Source of the DNA: Siphonodentalium dalli
Taxonomy: Eukaryota; Mollusca; Scaphopoda; Gadilida; Siphonodentaliidae
NCBI GenBank assembly: GCA_032622095.1
Contig: CP136067.1
Coordinates: 193,402,052-193,466,051 of the forward strand
DNA: 64,000 bases
Direction: 5' to 3'
The notes beneath the pieces were generated by a model that worked only from the letters and a program-made list of their open reading frames with translations, did no database searches and was not told the origin of the DNA. Made by a program: the position numbers and the translations under genes. Position 1 is the first letter of the stretch. The number at the start of each line of letters is the position of its first letter. Below, one piece after another: positions 32,378 through 44,800 of this stretch.

Positions 32378-34326
32378 TTCTTTTCGAGCTATATGCGTAA
32401 AACCGACATCATTCGCTGGCCAAATTGTAACCTATATTTAGATCATGTATGACGTCAGGAAATTCCCAGCTCAAGGTGATCTCTTAAAGTTTTTGGCGCA
32501 CCGTGAGTAAACTGATTTCATATGTGTTGAGGAATTATTTCGTTTAATCTATTGTATACAAAAGATAAAAACTGTTTTATTTCATAGCAAAGCTCAGTTC
32601 TATTTAACTATCCACTAAATAGTATAAAACATATATGTTTCATTCATGAAAATAATGTATTTTGGGAATTTTGACGAAAAATTTATCATTTTTAAATTAA
32701 AAGTTTGCTTGTAAGGCCATAATAAATATATTGCTAGATGATCATCGGCGCCCCCCCCCCCCCACCCCCGATTTTTTTGGCCTGCCTCGGATGTATTTAT
32801 TATACCATTTACGAAAGTGAAACACATTTAAAAAAAAATAAAAATGCATGTAATGTTTAATGCATGTAATATGTAATGCACCTATATCGCTAAATATATA
32901 CTATATACTATGTTTACATTAAGCAGCAATAATTTTAGATGGAATTTTTAAAAACAATTTACTTCTATCAAAATACATGTATGTCCATTTGTGGTTGCAG
33001 ATGAATCCCAATCTCACCAATAAATATGCAGTCTTTAAAACATGCTTGTGGTAATCTTGTTTGTTCAACTCCCATCTCTTGTGGGAAGAAGTCTTATCTG
33101 TTAGAGAGCAATATACATGTAGTAGACTTCCTATATCAGAATTTAAAGTTCCTCTCCCCAGTCAATCAAGGATTCATAGTGTCCATGCGTAGTTACTAGT
33201 ATGGACACAGACAGTATAAATAGGACTGCATGTCTACCATATCAAACACCCTTCTGGGATGGGCACTATTTAAAAACATTATATGGAATTATTTACTGGT
33301 TTGTATGGGTGTATACAACTTACAAGCATGCAATGCCAGTGTGCATAAGGAACTTCAAAGTTGGGGGCAATTTGAATCAGCGCTGAGGTTTGGTACCTCA
33401 GTCCTCAGTCAAGGTGTGGCCTGTGGTACCGGTACCATTTTCAATGTGGTGAGGGTCCTTATATTTCAATGCAATCGAGGGACATTTACACCCTGTGCAA
33501 TGTGACTGAGGCGCATGTGAGATATCCTGCCAGTGGAGGTGTGTCTTAGGTCCTGAGGTGTATGACCAAATATATAAGTGAGGTTTTAATTAATATCATA
33601 CAAGTTATGTTATTATAAAGTCATAGAAAAGCCCTATTATGGTGTTCATCTTGTGCCTGTTGATATGTCAATATTGTGCTCTGAGGAAGATGTGCCACCA
33701 CAATCTAAACTGAGAGAATAATTACAAGAGAACTGCATAGTTGAGTGCTTGGGAGGCATTTGTTTGTCCACATTGACAATACTTATCATATTGTTGTGCT
33801 ACATTAACTGTTTTCTTACAATATACATGGACAGCATTAACACAAGTATAAAGAGTAAGCATTAATGCAATTCTTAACTGTTCGGGGAAAAAATAAAAAA
33901 ATTACCCAAACAAAAAAAATCCCTACCTACCTACCTGGATTTTTTGGCATAGTACATGTAATACGAAACAAATATTTTATTTTTTTCGGCCTAATCGTGC
34001 TTGTTCCGTACCGCAAGCATTTGCTCATTTCTCGGGATCCCAAACGCCACATAGAAATAGGGCATGCGAATATGCTTGACATGGGCATCTTTTGGCATAT
34101 AGTTTGCACCACAACATATGTGTGTGTGATATTAATATATACATATGTGTTTTATTATAAATGAAGTAAATTATTGTTAGGTATTATATATTTATTTCCA
34201 TCTTTCACTTCATTTAACTCACATTTTATTAATATTGCACATGTATACAACATAGCAATGAATTGAATCAACTTTACTTGGTTCATCTATGCCGAGCTGG
34301 AAATAAATAATAAATAATAAATACCT

Positions 34327-34377
34327 CCCCCCCCCCCCCCCCCCCCCCCCGCCCCCCCCCCCCCCCGCCCCAATTTT
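34327..34377. repeat. Long poly-C tract interrupted by G
   Basis: About 50 bases are almost entirely C with two lone G residues. Shorter C runs lie at about 32,751-32,766 and 35,136-35,150. On the minus strand these are G runs able to form G-quadruplexes, and they are likely sites of sequencing or assembly length error. Confidence 0.85.
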
Positions 34378-34790
34378 CAAAAAACTTCCGATGATCATCT
34401 AGGAATATATTTATTATGGCCTAATGTAAGTAGCATACGAGGCTACGGGCATACGGCTACATGTATATACGAAGTTGTAATTTGTGAATAGCATCATTTA
34501 ATGTTGACTTGATCAGACATGACTGGGATTTTTACCGTAGGCATTTGAATATACTAGGAATATTCAACATTTTTATTCATGAAATTAAAGTTTCCAAGTT
34601 CAAGTTCAAATGATTTTATTGTCATTGTCAATGCCATGAGAAAATATATTATCTGTTTCGAATTCCGACCGATCATAAAAAATAAGGATGATCATTGATC
34701 AGAATATTTAAATTACACCCTCCCAAAATGAATTGACATAGTGATTGTAAATAATATAAGCTGCTATCATATATTGATATCACTGATCTA

Positions 34791-34973
34791 TTATATATCA
34801 GAAGTGTCAAAACTTGACAAGTGATGATATAGCACCTTCACAGATGCTCTGGTTTTTGGCACATATATACATGAGTACTCGTTCAAGGACAATGTATGAA
34901 TATTCTCTGGATTGAAAGAGACATTCTGGCTACCACCATCTTTCTTCAAATTCTTGGCAACGGAATCAGCCAT
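34791..34973 (-). CDS. Candidate first coding exon, unidentified protein
   Basis: On the minus strand a 3' splice-site-like TTTCATGTTTTAG precedes GAACAAAATGG, a good start context with A at -3 and G at +4. The frame opens MADSVAKNLKKDGGSQNVSF, continues NPENIHTLSLNEYSCIYVPK and ends at a TAA after 60 codons. A possible donor (AAG followed by GTGCTA) would end the exon after about 46 codons. The mix of charged and polar residues looks more protein-like than neighbouring frames, but I recognise no domain. It lies inside the 3.8-kb inverted-arm unit within the giant element and could be captured cargo or chance. Confidence 0.28.
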   Translation of the reverse strand: MADSVAKNLKKDGGSQNVSFNPENIHTLSLNEYSCIYVPKTRASVKVLYHHLSSFDTSDI

Positions 34974-36564
34974 TTTGTTCCTAAAACATGAAAGTAAAGA
35001 AATTTAACATCTTATTCTGATCATTGTTTTGTGTCGACCCAAAAATATTACCATTATATATATATTAATACATTTATCGATTTCATTTCAGTGAAGAATG
35101 AGATCAACAACACCTAGTGAGGCTATCCCGTGATCCCCCCCCCCCCCCCAAGACATTTTGCTTTTGTACACCAATGTTTCCACATAACATCTGGGCTAAT
35201 AATAAACAATCTTTATTGATCGTATAATTTATTAGTCCCCCTTTACTGTAAGTCATCTGAAGTCAAAGGTGCCTATCACATGACAATCCCCTGGTCAGGT
35301 ATAACCCATCTGTAATAATGTTCATACATATCGTCTAATCTCAGGCTGATAAGAAATGCTCTCTATTGCTCATATTTTCCCTGAGGTCAACGGCATTTAT
35401 CCCATGACATTCTAGTACGGGACCAATTTATCCCCATGTTTCAATTTTTACCGACCAGATTGCAACCATTTTGCATATTTGAATATATGACTCATTATGA
35501 GATGATGGGGATTTATAAATTGTGATATTAATGTATAGTATTATTATATTTATATTTAGAAACTTACTTTCAACCATATCAGATGGTAGATTTTCAAATG
35601 AATGGGAATTACTTTTACAAATTTGAATTGCCCTCAATTATTTTCGATATTTTAAATTAGTTATCTAAGTACTTGTACTTCGGGTATCTCTCTTCAACAC
35701 CAGTGGATAATTCAATGAAATCACATTTTAACTAACATTATAATATAATTTATAAATCCTAAATATCATTGTACTATACAATTCAAAACTTAAAAACAAA
35801 ATTAGATTGATATGTATTTTATATGTTGATTTTCTGACTGTATATTTTCATTTATGTGTTGAATAAACTATTGAATCTGAATCTAATTTAAATTTAAAAA
35901 TAAACGTGATAATTTTTTCTGTCAAAATTCCCCAAAATACATTGTTTTCATGAATGAAACATATATTTTTTATACTATTCAGTGGAGAGTTAAATAGAGG
36001 TATCCTTTGCTATAAAATTTACTTTATACTTTGGATATTAAATAGATTGAACGGGATAATTCCCCATTCATCTGAAAACAAATTACTCACGGCGCGTCAA
36101 AAACTTGAAAAGATCACCTTGAGCCGGGAATTTCCTGACGTCATTACATAATCTAAATATAGGATAAAATTTGGCCAGCGAATGATGTCGGTTTTACGCA
36201 TATAGCTCTTTTCGAAGTAACGATAACTAAAAGTTAAGATTGTAATTTGGCTGCAGAAACGAAACGAAACGAATTTTGAAACACAATAATTGTATTCACT
36301 AATATTTTCCTGTTGATATATGGTCTACTATAGTATACGCAATCATTTATTTGAAATAATAAGTATCACTTAGAGAATAATTCTTACTGATAATTAGAAA
36401 TATCTTTATTTTGTATCCCTTTAATATTAAATACCGGTAATGGCCCTGAAAATTGTCTGTTTGTCAGCTTAATGTTCACTAGTTATAGCTAGGCTGTTAG
36501 ATAAAGTGTGATATTGCTTCATTTGTCAGGGGTAGTGTATTGTCATACTGTCATAATAAACTTC

Positions 36565-38482
36565 AAGTAATATGGTAACTACTCGCCAATGATGCTTGAA
36601 TACAGAAATGGTTAATAAGGTAACTACCTGTCAATGACCGACGTCTTAATATAGAAAGGGCTAATAAGGTAACTAACTACACGGCAATGATACTTAGTAT
36701 AGAAAGGTTAATAATTTAACTTCTTGTCAATGATGCTTCAATATAGAAAGGGTTAATAAGGTAACTACATGTCAATAATGCTTTAATAAAGAAATGGTTA
36801 ATAAGATAAAGTTCTACACGTCAATGATGCTTTAATACAGAAAGAGCTAATAGGGTAACTACACGACAATGATGTTTTAATATAGAAAGGGTTAATATGG
36901 TAATTACACGCCAATGGTGCTTTAATATAGAAAGGGTTACTATGGTAACTACCGTCAATGATGCTTTAATATAGAACTGGCTAATATGATAACTACATGT
37001 CAATGATACTTTAATATAGAAAGGGTTAACATGGTAACTACACGTAAATGATGTCTCAATATAGAAAGGGTTAATAAGGTAACTACACGTCAATAATTTT
37101 TTAATACAGAAATGGTTAAGGGTAACTTCATGTCAATGATGCTTTATTGTAGAAAGGGTTAATAATGTAACTAATCTCCAATGACACTTATTATATAAAG
37201 GGTTAATAAGGTAACTAGGGCCTTCCTGTCAATTATTGCTTAAATATAGAAAGGGTTAATAAGGTAATTACACGCCAATGATGATTCAATACAAAAATGG
37301 TTAATAATGTAACTACCCATCAATGGTGCTTTTATATAGAAAGGGTTAATAAGGTAACTACACGTCAATGATACTTAGTATAGAAAGGGTTAATAAGGTA
37401 ACTACACGACACTGATACTTAGGTATATACATGGTTAATAAGGAAACTACCCGTCAATGATACTTTAATATAGAAAGGGTTAATAAGGTAACTACACGTC
37501 AATAATTCTTTAATACAGAAATGGTTAATAAGGTAACTTCATGTCAATGATGCTTTATTGTAGAAAGGGTTAATAATGTAACTAATCACCAATGACACTT
37601 ATTATAGAAAGGGTTAATAAGGTAACTAGGGCCTACCTGTCAATTATTGCTTCAATATAGAAAGGGTTAATAAGGTAATTACTCGCCAATGGTACTTTAA
37701 TATAGAAAGGGTTAATATGGTAACTATCCGCCAATGATGCTTTAATATAGAAAGGGTTATAATATGGTACTGCACGTCAACGATGCTTTGATACAAAAAT
37801 GGTTAATAAGGTAATTACCCGTCAATGGCGCTTTAGTATAGAAATGGTTAATAATGTAACTACTCACCTATGATACTTGGTATAGAACGGGTTGTTTAAG
37901 GTAACTACCTGTCAATTAATGCTTTAATATAGAAGGGTTAATAAGGTAACTACATGCCAATGATACTTAGTATAGAAAGGGTTAATAAGGTAACTGCCTG
38001 TCAATTAATGCTTTAATATAGAAAGGGTTAATAAGGTAACTACACGTCAATGTATATGAAGGGTTAATAAGGTAACTACACGACAATGGTACTTTAGTAT
38101 ATACAGGGTTAATAAGGCAACTATCCATCAATGGTGCTTTAATATTGAAAGGGTTAACATGGTAACCACACGTCAATGATGCTATAATATAGAAAGGGTT
38201 AACATGGTAACTACACATCAATTATGTTTTAATATAGAAAGGGTTAATAAGGTAACTACACGTCAATGATGCTTTAATACAGAAAGGGTTAATAAGGTAA
38301 CTTCACGTCAATGATGCTTTAATATAGAATGGGCTAATACTGTAACTACTCACCAATGTTACTTACTATAGAAAGGGTTAATAAGGTAACTACCTGTCAA
38401 TTAATGCTTTAATATAGAATGGTTAATAATGGTTAACTACACGCCAATGATGCTGTAATATAGAACGGGTTAATACGGTAAC
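36565..38482. repeat. Minisatellite, about 46-bp unit, roughly 40 copies
   Basis: The unit reads approximately GAAAGGGTTAATAAGGTAAC, TACACGTCAATGATGC and TTTAATATA in order. Copies differ by point changes and small indels and some include longer insertions (AGGGCCT before a TGTCAATTATTGC variant). A longer block near 37,095-37,240 recurs near 37,500-37,650, a hint of higher-order duplication. The minus-strand frame with CSYHVNPFYIK-like repeats is a consequence of the period and not a gene. Confidence 0.9.
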
Positions 38483-38851
38483 TTCAAGTGCAGATTATAC
38501 AGTTTAACAAAATACCACAGGTGTATATATCCGGGTGAACACTGTAGTAAATACATGGGCGAAAACCTGGTGTAAATACCTGGGTGTAAATACTCCGGAT
38601 AACCTGGGTTTAAATACCACCCGGGTGTGACAGCGTTTTTCTAAATTATATCCGTAAAAACCCGGGTAAACTGGGGTTTAACCTAACATAAATAGAAAAC
38701 ACCAGGGTAAATCTTTATAAAGCCCTGATTTACCTGGGTGTAACCTGGGTGTGACCTGGGTGGAACCAGGGTAAAACCTACATTTACCGGGGTTCATCAG
38801 GGGTATACCTAGGTAAACACCAAGATTTACCCAGGTACATTTTTATATGGG
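38483..38851. repeat. Right subterminal ACCTGGGT-rich zone of the giant element
   Basis: The words CCTGGGTGTAAATA, ACCTGGGTTTAAATAC, CCGGGTGTGA and ACCTGGGTGTGACC repeat irregularly up to the right terminal inverted repeat. This mirrors the left subterminal zone without being an extended inverted match to it, as in transposons that carry arrays of transposase-binding sites near both ends. Confidence 0.75.
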
Positions 38852-41800
38852 TATACCCGATCTGTAGCGTTATATCGGCAAATATGCGACAGTGGGCCAT
38901 ACAATATATGTACATGAGAGTCATAACACTTAGAAAGATGCATTCTTGGGTGATCCTGGCTCCAAAAGTCGAAATGTAGCCTATTGAAATTGTGCCCATA
39001 TGCTAGAAGCGGGTCCTCCGGAGGACCCGCTTTTAAACACATGGGGATTTGTTATACCCGATCTGTAGCGTTATATCAGCAAATATGCGACAGTGGGCCA
39101 TACAATATATGTACATGAGAGTCATACCACTTAGAAAGATGCATTCTTGGGTTGATCCTGGCTCCAAAAGTCGAAATATAGCCTATTGAAATTTTGCCCA
39201 TATGCTAGAAGCGGGTCCTCCGGAGAACCCGCTGTTAAACACACGGGGATTTGTTATACCCGATCTGTAGCGTTATATCGGCAAATATGCGACAGTGGGC
39301 CATACAATATATATACATGAGAGTCATAACACTTAGAAAGATGCATTCTTGGGTTGATCCTGGCTCCAAAAGTCGAAATATAGCCTATTGAAATTGTGCC
39401 CATATGCTAGAAGCGGGTCCTCCGGAGGACCCGCTGTTAAACACACGGGGATTTCTCATACCGGTTTGGTGCCTTATATGGACAACTCTGCGACAGTGGG
39501 CCATACAATATATGTACATGAGAGTCATAACACTTAGAAAGAAGCATTCTTGGGTTGATCCTGGCTCCAAAAGTCGAAATGTAGCCTATTGAAATTGTGC
39601 CCATATGCTAGAAGCGGGTCCTCCGGAGGACCCGCTTTTAAACACACGGGGATGTGTTATACCCGATCTGTAGCGTTATATCAGCAAATATGCGACAGTG
39701 GGCCATACAATATATGTACATGAGAGTCATAACACTTAGAAAGAAGCATTCTTGGGTTGATCCTGGCTCCAAAAGTCGAAATATAGCCTATTGAAATTGT
39801 GCCCATATGCTAGAAGCGGGTCCTCCGGAGGACCCGCTGTTAAACAAACGGGGATTTCTCATACCGGTTTGGTGCCTTATATGGACAACTCTGCGACAGT
39901 GGGCCATACAATATATGTACATGAGAGTCATAACACTTAGAAAGAAGCATTCTTGGGTTGATCCTGGCTCCAAAAGTCGAAATATAGCCTATTGAAATTG
40001 TGCCCATATGCTAGAAGCGGGTCCTCCGGAGGACCCGCTGTTAAACAAACGGGGATTTGTTATACCCGATCTGTAGCGTTATATCGGCAAATATGCGACA
40101 GTGGGCCATACAATATATGTACATGAGAGTCATAACACTTAGAAAGAAGCATTATTGGGTTGATCCTGGCTCCAAAAGTCGAAATATAGCCTATTGAAAT
40201 TGTGCCCATATGCTAGAAGCGGGTCCTCCGGAGGACCCGCTGTTAAACACACGGGGATTTCTCATACCGGTTTGGTGCCTTATATGGACAACTCTGCGAC
40301 AGTGGGCCATACAATATATGTACATGAGAGTCATAACACTTAGAAAGATGCATTCTTGGGTTGATCCTGGCTCCAAAAGTCGAAATGTAGCCTATTGAAA
40401 TTGTGCCCATATGCTAGAAGCGGGTCCTCCGGAGGACCCGCTTTTAAACACACGGGGATTTGTTATACCCGATCTGTAGCGTTATATCAGCAAATATGCG
40501 ACAGTGGGCCATACAATATATGTACATGAGAGTCATACCACTTAGAAAGATGCATTCTTGGGTTGATCCTGGCTCCAAAAGTCGAAATATAGCCTATTGA
40601 AATTTTGCCCATATGCTAGAAGCGGGTCCTCCGGAGAACCCGCTGTTAAACACACGGGGATTTGTTATACCCGATCTGTAGCGTTATATCGGCAAATATG
40701 CGACAGTGGGCCATACAATATATATACATGAGAGTCATAACACTTAGAAAGATGCATTCTTGGGTTGATCCTGGCTCCAAAAGTCGAAATATAGCCTATT
40801 GAAATTGTGCCCATATGCTAGAAGCGGGTCCTCCGGAGGACCCGCTGTTAAACACACGGGGATTTCTCATACCGGTTTGGTGCCTTATATGGACAACTCT
40901 GCGACAGTGGGCCATACAATATATGTACATGAGAGTCATAACACTTAGAAAGAAGCATTCTTGGGCTGATCCTGGCTCCAAAAGTCGAAATGTAGTCTAT
41001 TGAAATTGTGCCCATATGCTAGAAGCGGGTCCTCCGGAGGACCCGCCTTTAAACACACGGGGATTTGTTATACCCGATCTGTAGCGTTATATCGGCAAAT
41101 ATGCGACAGTGGGCCATACAATATATGTACATGAGAGTCATAACACTTAGAAAGATGCATTCTTGGGTGATCCTGGCTCCAAAAGTCGAAATATAGCCTA
41201 TTGAAATTGTGCCCATATGCTAGAAGCGGGTCCTCCGGAGGACCCGCTTTTAAACACACGGGGATTTGTTATACCCGATCTGTAGCGTTATATCAGCAAA
41301 TATGCGACAGTGGGCCATACAATATATGTACATGAGAGTCATACCACTTAGAAAGATGCATTCTTGGGTTGATCCTGGCTCCAAAAGTCGAAATATAGCC
41401 TATTGAAATTTTGCCCATATGCTAGAAGCGGGTCCTCCGGAGAACCCGCTGTTAAACACACGGGGATTTGTTATACCCGATCTGTAGCGTTATATCGGCA
41501 AATATGCGACAGTGGGCCATACAATATATGTACATGAGAGTCATAACACTTAGAAAGATGCATTCTTGGGTGATCCTGGCTCCAAAAGTCGAAATGTAGC
41601 CTATTGAAATTGTGCCCATATGCTAGAAGCGGGTCCTCCGGAGGACCCGCTTTTAAACACACGGGGATTTGTTATACCCGATCTGTAGCGTTATATCAGC
41701 AAATATGCGACAGTGGGCCATACAATATATGTACATGAGAGTCATACCACTTAGAAAGATGCATTCTTGGGTTGATCCTGGCTCCAAAAGTCGAAATATA

Positions 41801-44800
41801 GCCTATTGAAATTTTGCCCATATGCTAGAAGCGGGTCCTCCGGAGAACCCGCTGTTAAACACACGGGGATTTGTTATACCCGATCTGTAGCGTTATATCG
41901 GCAAATATGCGACAGTGGGCCATACAATATATATACATGAGAGTCATAACACTTAGAAAGATGCATTCTTGGGTTGATCCTGGCTCCAAAAGTCGAAATA
42001 TAGCCTATTGAAATTGTGCCCATATGCTAGAAGCGGGTCCTCCGGAGGACCCGCTGTTAAACACACGGGGATTTCTCATACCGGTTTGGTGCCTTATATG
42101 GACAACTCTGCGACAGTGGGCCATACAATATATGTACATGAGAGTCATAACACTTAGAAAGAAGCATTCTTGGGTTGATCCTGGCTCCAAAAGTCGAAAT
42201 GTAGCCTATTGAAATTGTGCCCATATGCTAGAAGCGGGTCCTCCGGAGGACCCGCTTTTAAACACACGGGGATGTGTTATACCCGATCTGTAGCGTTATA
42301 TCAGCAAATATGCGACAGTGGGCCATACAATATATGTACATGAGAGTCATAACACTTAGAAAGAAGCATTCTTGGGTTGATCCTGGCTCCAAAAGTCGAA
42401 ATATAGCCTATTGAAATTGTGCCCATATGCTAGAAGCGGGTCCTCCGGAGGACCCGCTGTTAAACAAACGGGGATTTCTCATACCGGTTTGGTGCCTTAT
42501 ATGGACAACTCTGCGACAGTGGGCCATACAATATATGTACATGAGAGTCATAACACTTAGAAAGAAGCATTCTTGGGTTGATCCTGGCTCCAAAAGTCGA
42601 AATATAGCCTATTGAAATTGTGCCCATATGCTAGAAGCGGGTCCTCCGGAGGACCCGCTGTTAAACAAACGGGGATTTGTTATACCCGATCTGTAGCGTT
42701 ATATCGGCAAATATGCGACAGTGGGCCATACAATATATGTACATGAGAGTCATAACACTTAGAAAGAAGCATTATTGGGTTGATCCTGGCTTCAAAAGTC
42801 GAAATATAGCCTATTGAAATTGTGCCCATATGCTAGAAGCGGGTCCTCCGGAGGACCCGCTGTTAAACACACGGGGATTTCTCATACCGGTTTGGTGCCT
42901 TATATGGACAACTCTGCGACAGTGGGCCATACAATATATGTACATGAGAGTCATAACACTTAGAAAGAAGCATTCTTGGGTTGATCCTGGCTCCAAAAGT
43001 CGAAATGTAGCCTATTGAAATTGTGCCCATATGCTAGAAGCGGGTCCTCCGGAGAACCCGCTTTTAAACACACGGGGATTTGTTATACCCGATCTGTAGC
43101 GTTATATCAGCAAATATGCGACAGTGGGCCATACAATATATGTACATGAGAGTCATACCACTTAGAAAGATGCATTCTTGGGTTGATCCTGGCTCCAAAA
43201 GTCGAAATATAGCCTATTGAAATTTTGCCCATATGCTAGAAGCGGGTCCTCCGGAGAACCCGCTGTTAAACACACGGGGATTTGTTATACCCGATCTGTA
43301 GCGTTATATCGGCAAATATGCGACAGTGGGCCATACAATATATATACATGGGAGTCATATCACTTAGAAAGATGCATTCTTGGGTTGATCCTGGCTCCAA
43401 AAGTCGAAATATAGCCTATTGAAATTGTGCCCATATGCTAGAAGCGGGTCCTCCGGAGGACCCGCTGTTAAACACACGGGGATTTCTCATACCGGTCTGG
43501 TGCCTTATATGGACAACTCTGCGACAGTGGGCCATACAATATATGTACATGAGAGTCATAACACTTAGCAAGAAGCATTCTTGGGTTGATCCTGGCTCCA
43601 AAAGTCGAAATGTAGCCTATTGAAATTGTGCCCATATGCTAGAAGCGGGTCCTCCGGAGGACCCGCCTTTAAACACACGGGGATTTGTTATACCCGATAT
43701 GTAGCGTTATATCGGCAAATATGCGACAGTGGGCCATACAATATATGTACATGAGAGTCATAACACTTAGAAAGATGCATTCTTGGGTGATCCTGGCTCC
43801 AAAAGTCGAAATATAGCCTATTGAATTTGTGCCCATATGCTAGAAGCGGGTCCTCCGGAAGAACCCGCTTTTAAACACACGGGGATTTGTTATACCCGAT
43901 CTGTAGCGTTATATCAGCAAATATGCGACAGTGGGCCATACAATATATGTACATGAGAGTCATACCACTTAGAAAGATGCATTCTTGGGTTGATCCTGGC
44001 TCCAAAAGTCGAAATATAGCCTATTGAAATTTTGCCCATATGCTAGAAGCGGGTCCTCCGGAGAACCCGCTGTTAAACACACGGGGATTTGTTATACCCG
44101 ATCTGTAGCGTTATATCGGCAAATATGCGACAGCGGGCCATACAATATATGTACATGAGAGTCATAACACTTAGAAAGATGCATTCTTGGGTGATCCTGG
44201 CTCCAAAAGTCGAAATGTAGCCTAATGAAATTGTGCCCATATGCTAGAAGCGGGTCCTCCGGAGGACCCGCTTTTAAACACACGGGGATTTGTTATACCC
44301 GATCTGTAGCGTTATATCAGCAAATATGCGACAGTGGGCCATACAATATATGTACATGAGAGTCATACCACTTAGAAAGATGCATTCTTGGGTTGATCCT
44401 GGCTCCAAAAGTCGAAATATAGCCTATTGAAATTTTGCCCATATGCTAGAAGCGGGTCCTCCGGAGAACCCGCTGTTAAACACACGGGGATTTGTTATAC
44501 CCGATCTGTAGCGTTATATCGGCAAATATGCGACAGTGGGCCATACAATATATATACATGGGAGTCATATCACTTAGAAAGATGCATTCTTGGGTTGATC
44601 CTGGCTCCAAAAGTCGAAATATAGCCTATTGAAATTGTGCCCATATGCTAGAAGCGGGTCCTCCGGAGGACCCGCTGTTAAACACACGGGGATTTCTCAT
44701 ACCGGTCTGGTGCCTTATATGGACAACTCTGCGACAGTGGGCCATACAATATATGTACATGAGAGTCATAACACTTAGCAAGAAGCATTCTTGGGTTGAT

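Larger units (their letters stand above)
32378..36217. mobile_element. 3.8-kb unit with about 325-bp inverted arms carrying a CRE-like site
   Basis: Bases 32,378-32,702 and 35,885-36,217 are imperfect reverse complements. Shared words are GAGCTATATGCGTAAAACCG, CATTCGCTGGCCAAAT, the CRE-like octamer TGACGTCA (32,450-32,457 and 36,136-36,143), CAAGGTGATCT and AACATATATGTTTCATTCAT. A second inner inverted pair (CCATAATAAATATAT and TGATCATC near 32,718-32,750 and 34,390-34,425) flanks C-rich tracts. A candidate minus-strand exon lies between the arms. It may be a long-TIR transposon or an inverted duplication of a promoter-containing segment. Confidence 0.6.
21386..38851. mobile_element. Giant TIR element (17,466 bp) inserted in the satellite, TA target duplication
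   Basis: The left end reads CCCATATAAAAATGTACC and the right end is its reverse complement. The terminal inverted repeat is exact over 28 bases (21,386-21,413 and 38,824-38,851). The satellite text GTTATACCCGATC is split so that the left flank ends GTTA and the right flank starts TATACCC, meaning only TA is doubled. The array resumes at the next base of the same monomer. Both subterminal zones are rich in CCCAGGT/ACCTGGG. I see no transposase or any long frame inside, so it is probably non-autonomous or carries decayed cargo. TA duplication would fit the Tc1/mariner-like group, but the size and end sequence do not match a family I can name. Confidence 0.85.

Noticed and set aside
36821-38221. 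Minus-strand frames with CSYHVNPFYIK-like repeats
   Set aside because: The period follows the 46-bp minisatellite, which is not a multiple of three, so frames close and reopen. No single long frame results.
21386-38851. Maverick/Polinton or Helitron identity for the giant element
   Set aside because: Polintons duplicate six bases, begin with AG and carry polymerase, integrase and capsid genes. Helitrons have no inverted ends and insert between A and T without duplication. Neither agrees with exact 28-bp TIRs, a TA duplication and no frames.
21386-38851. piggyBac identity for the giant element because the ends begin CCC
   Set aside because: The target would have to be TTAA. The satellite site reads GTTATACCC and only TA is duplicated.
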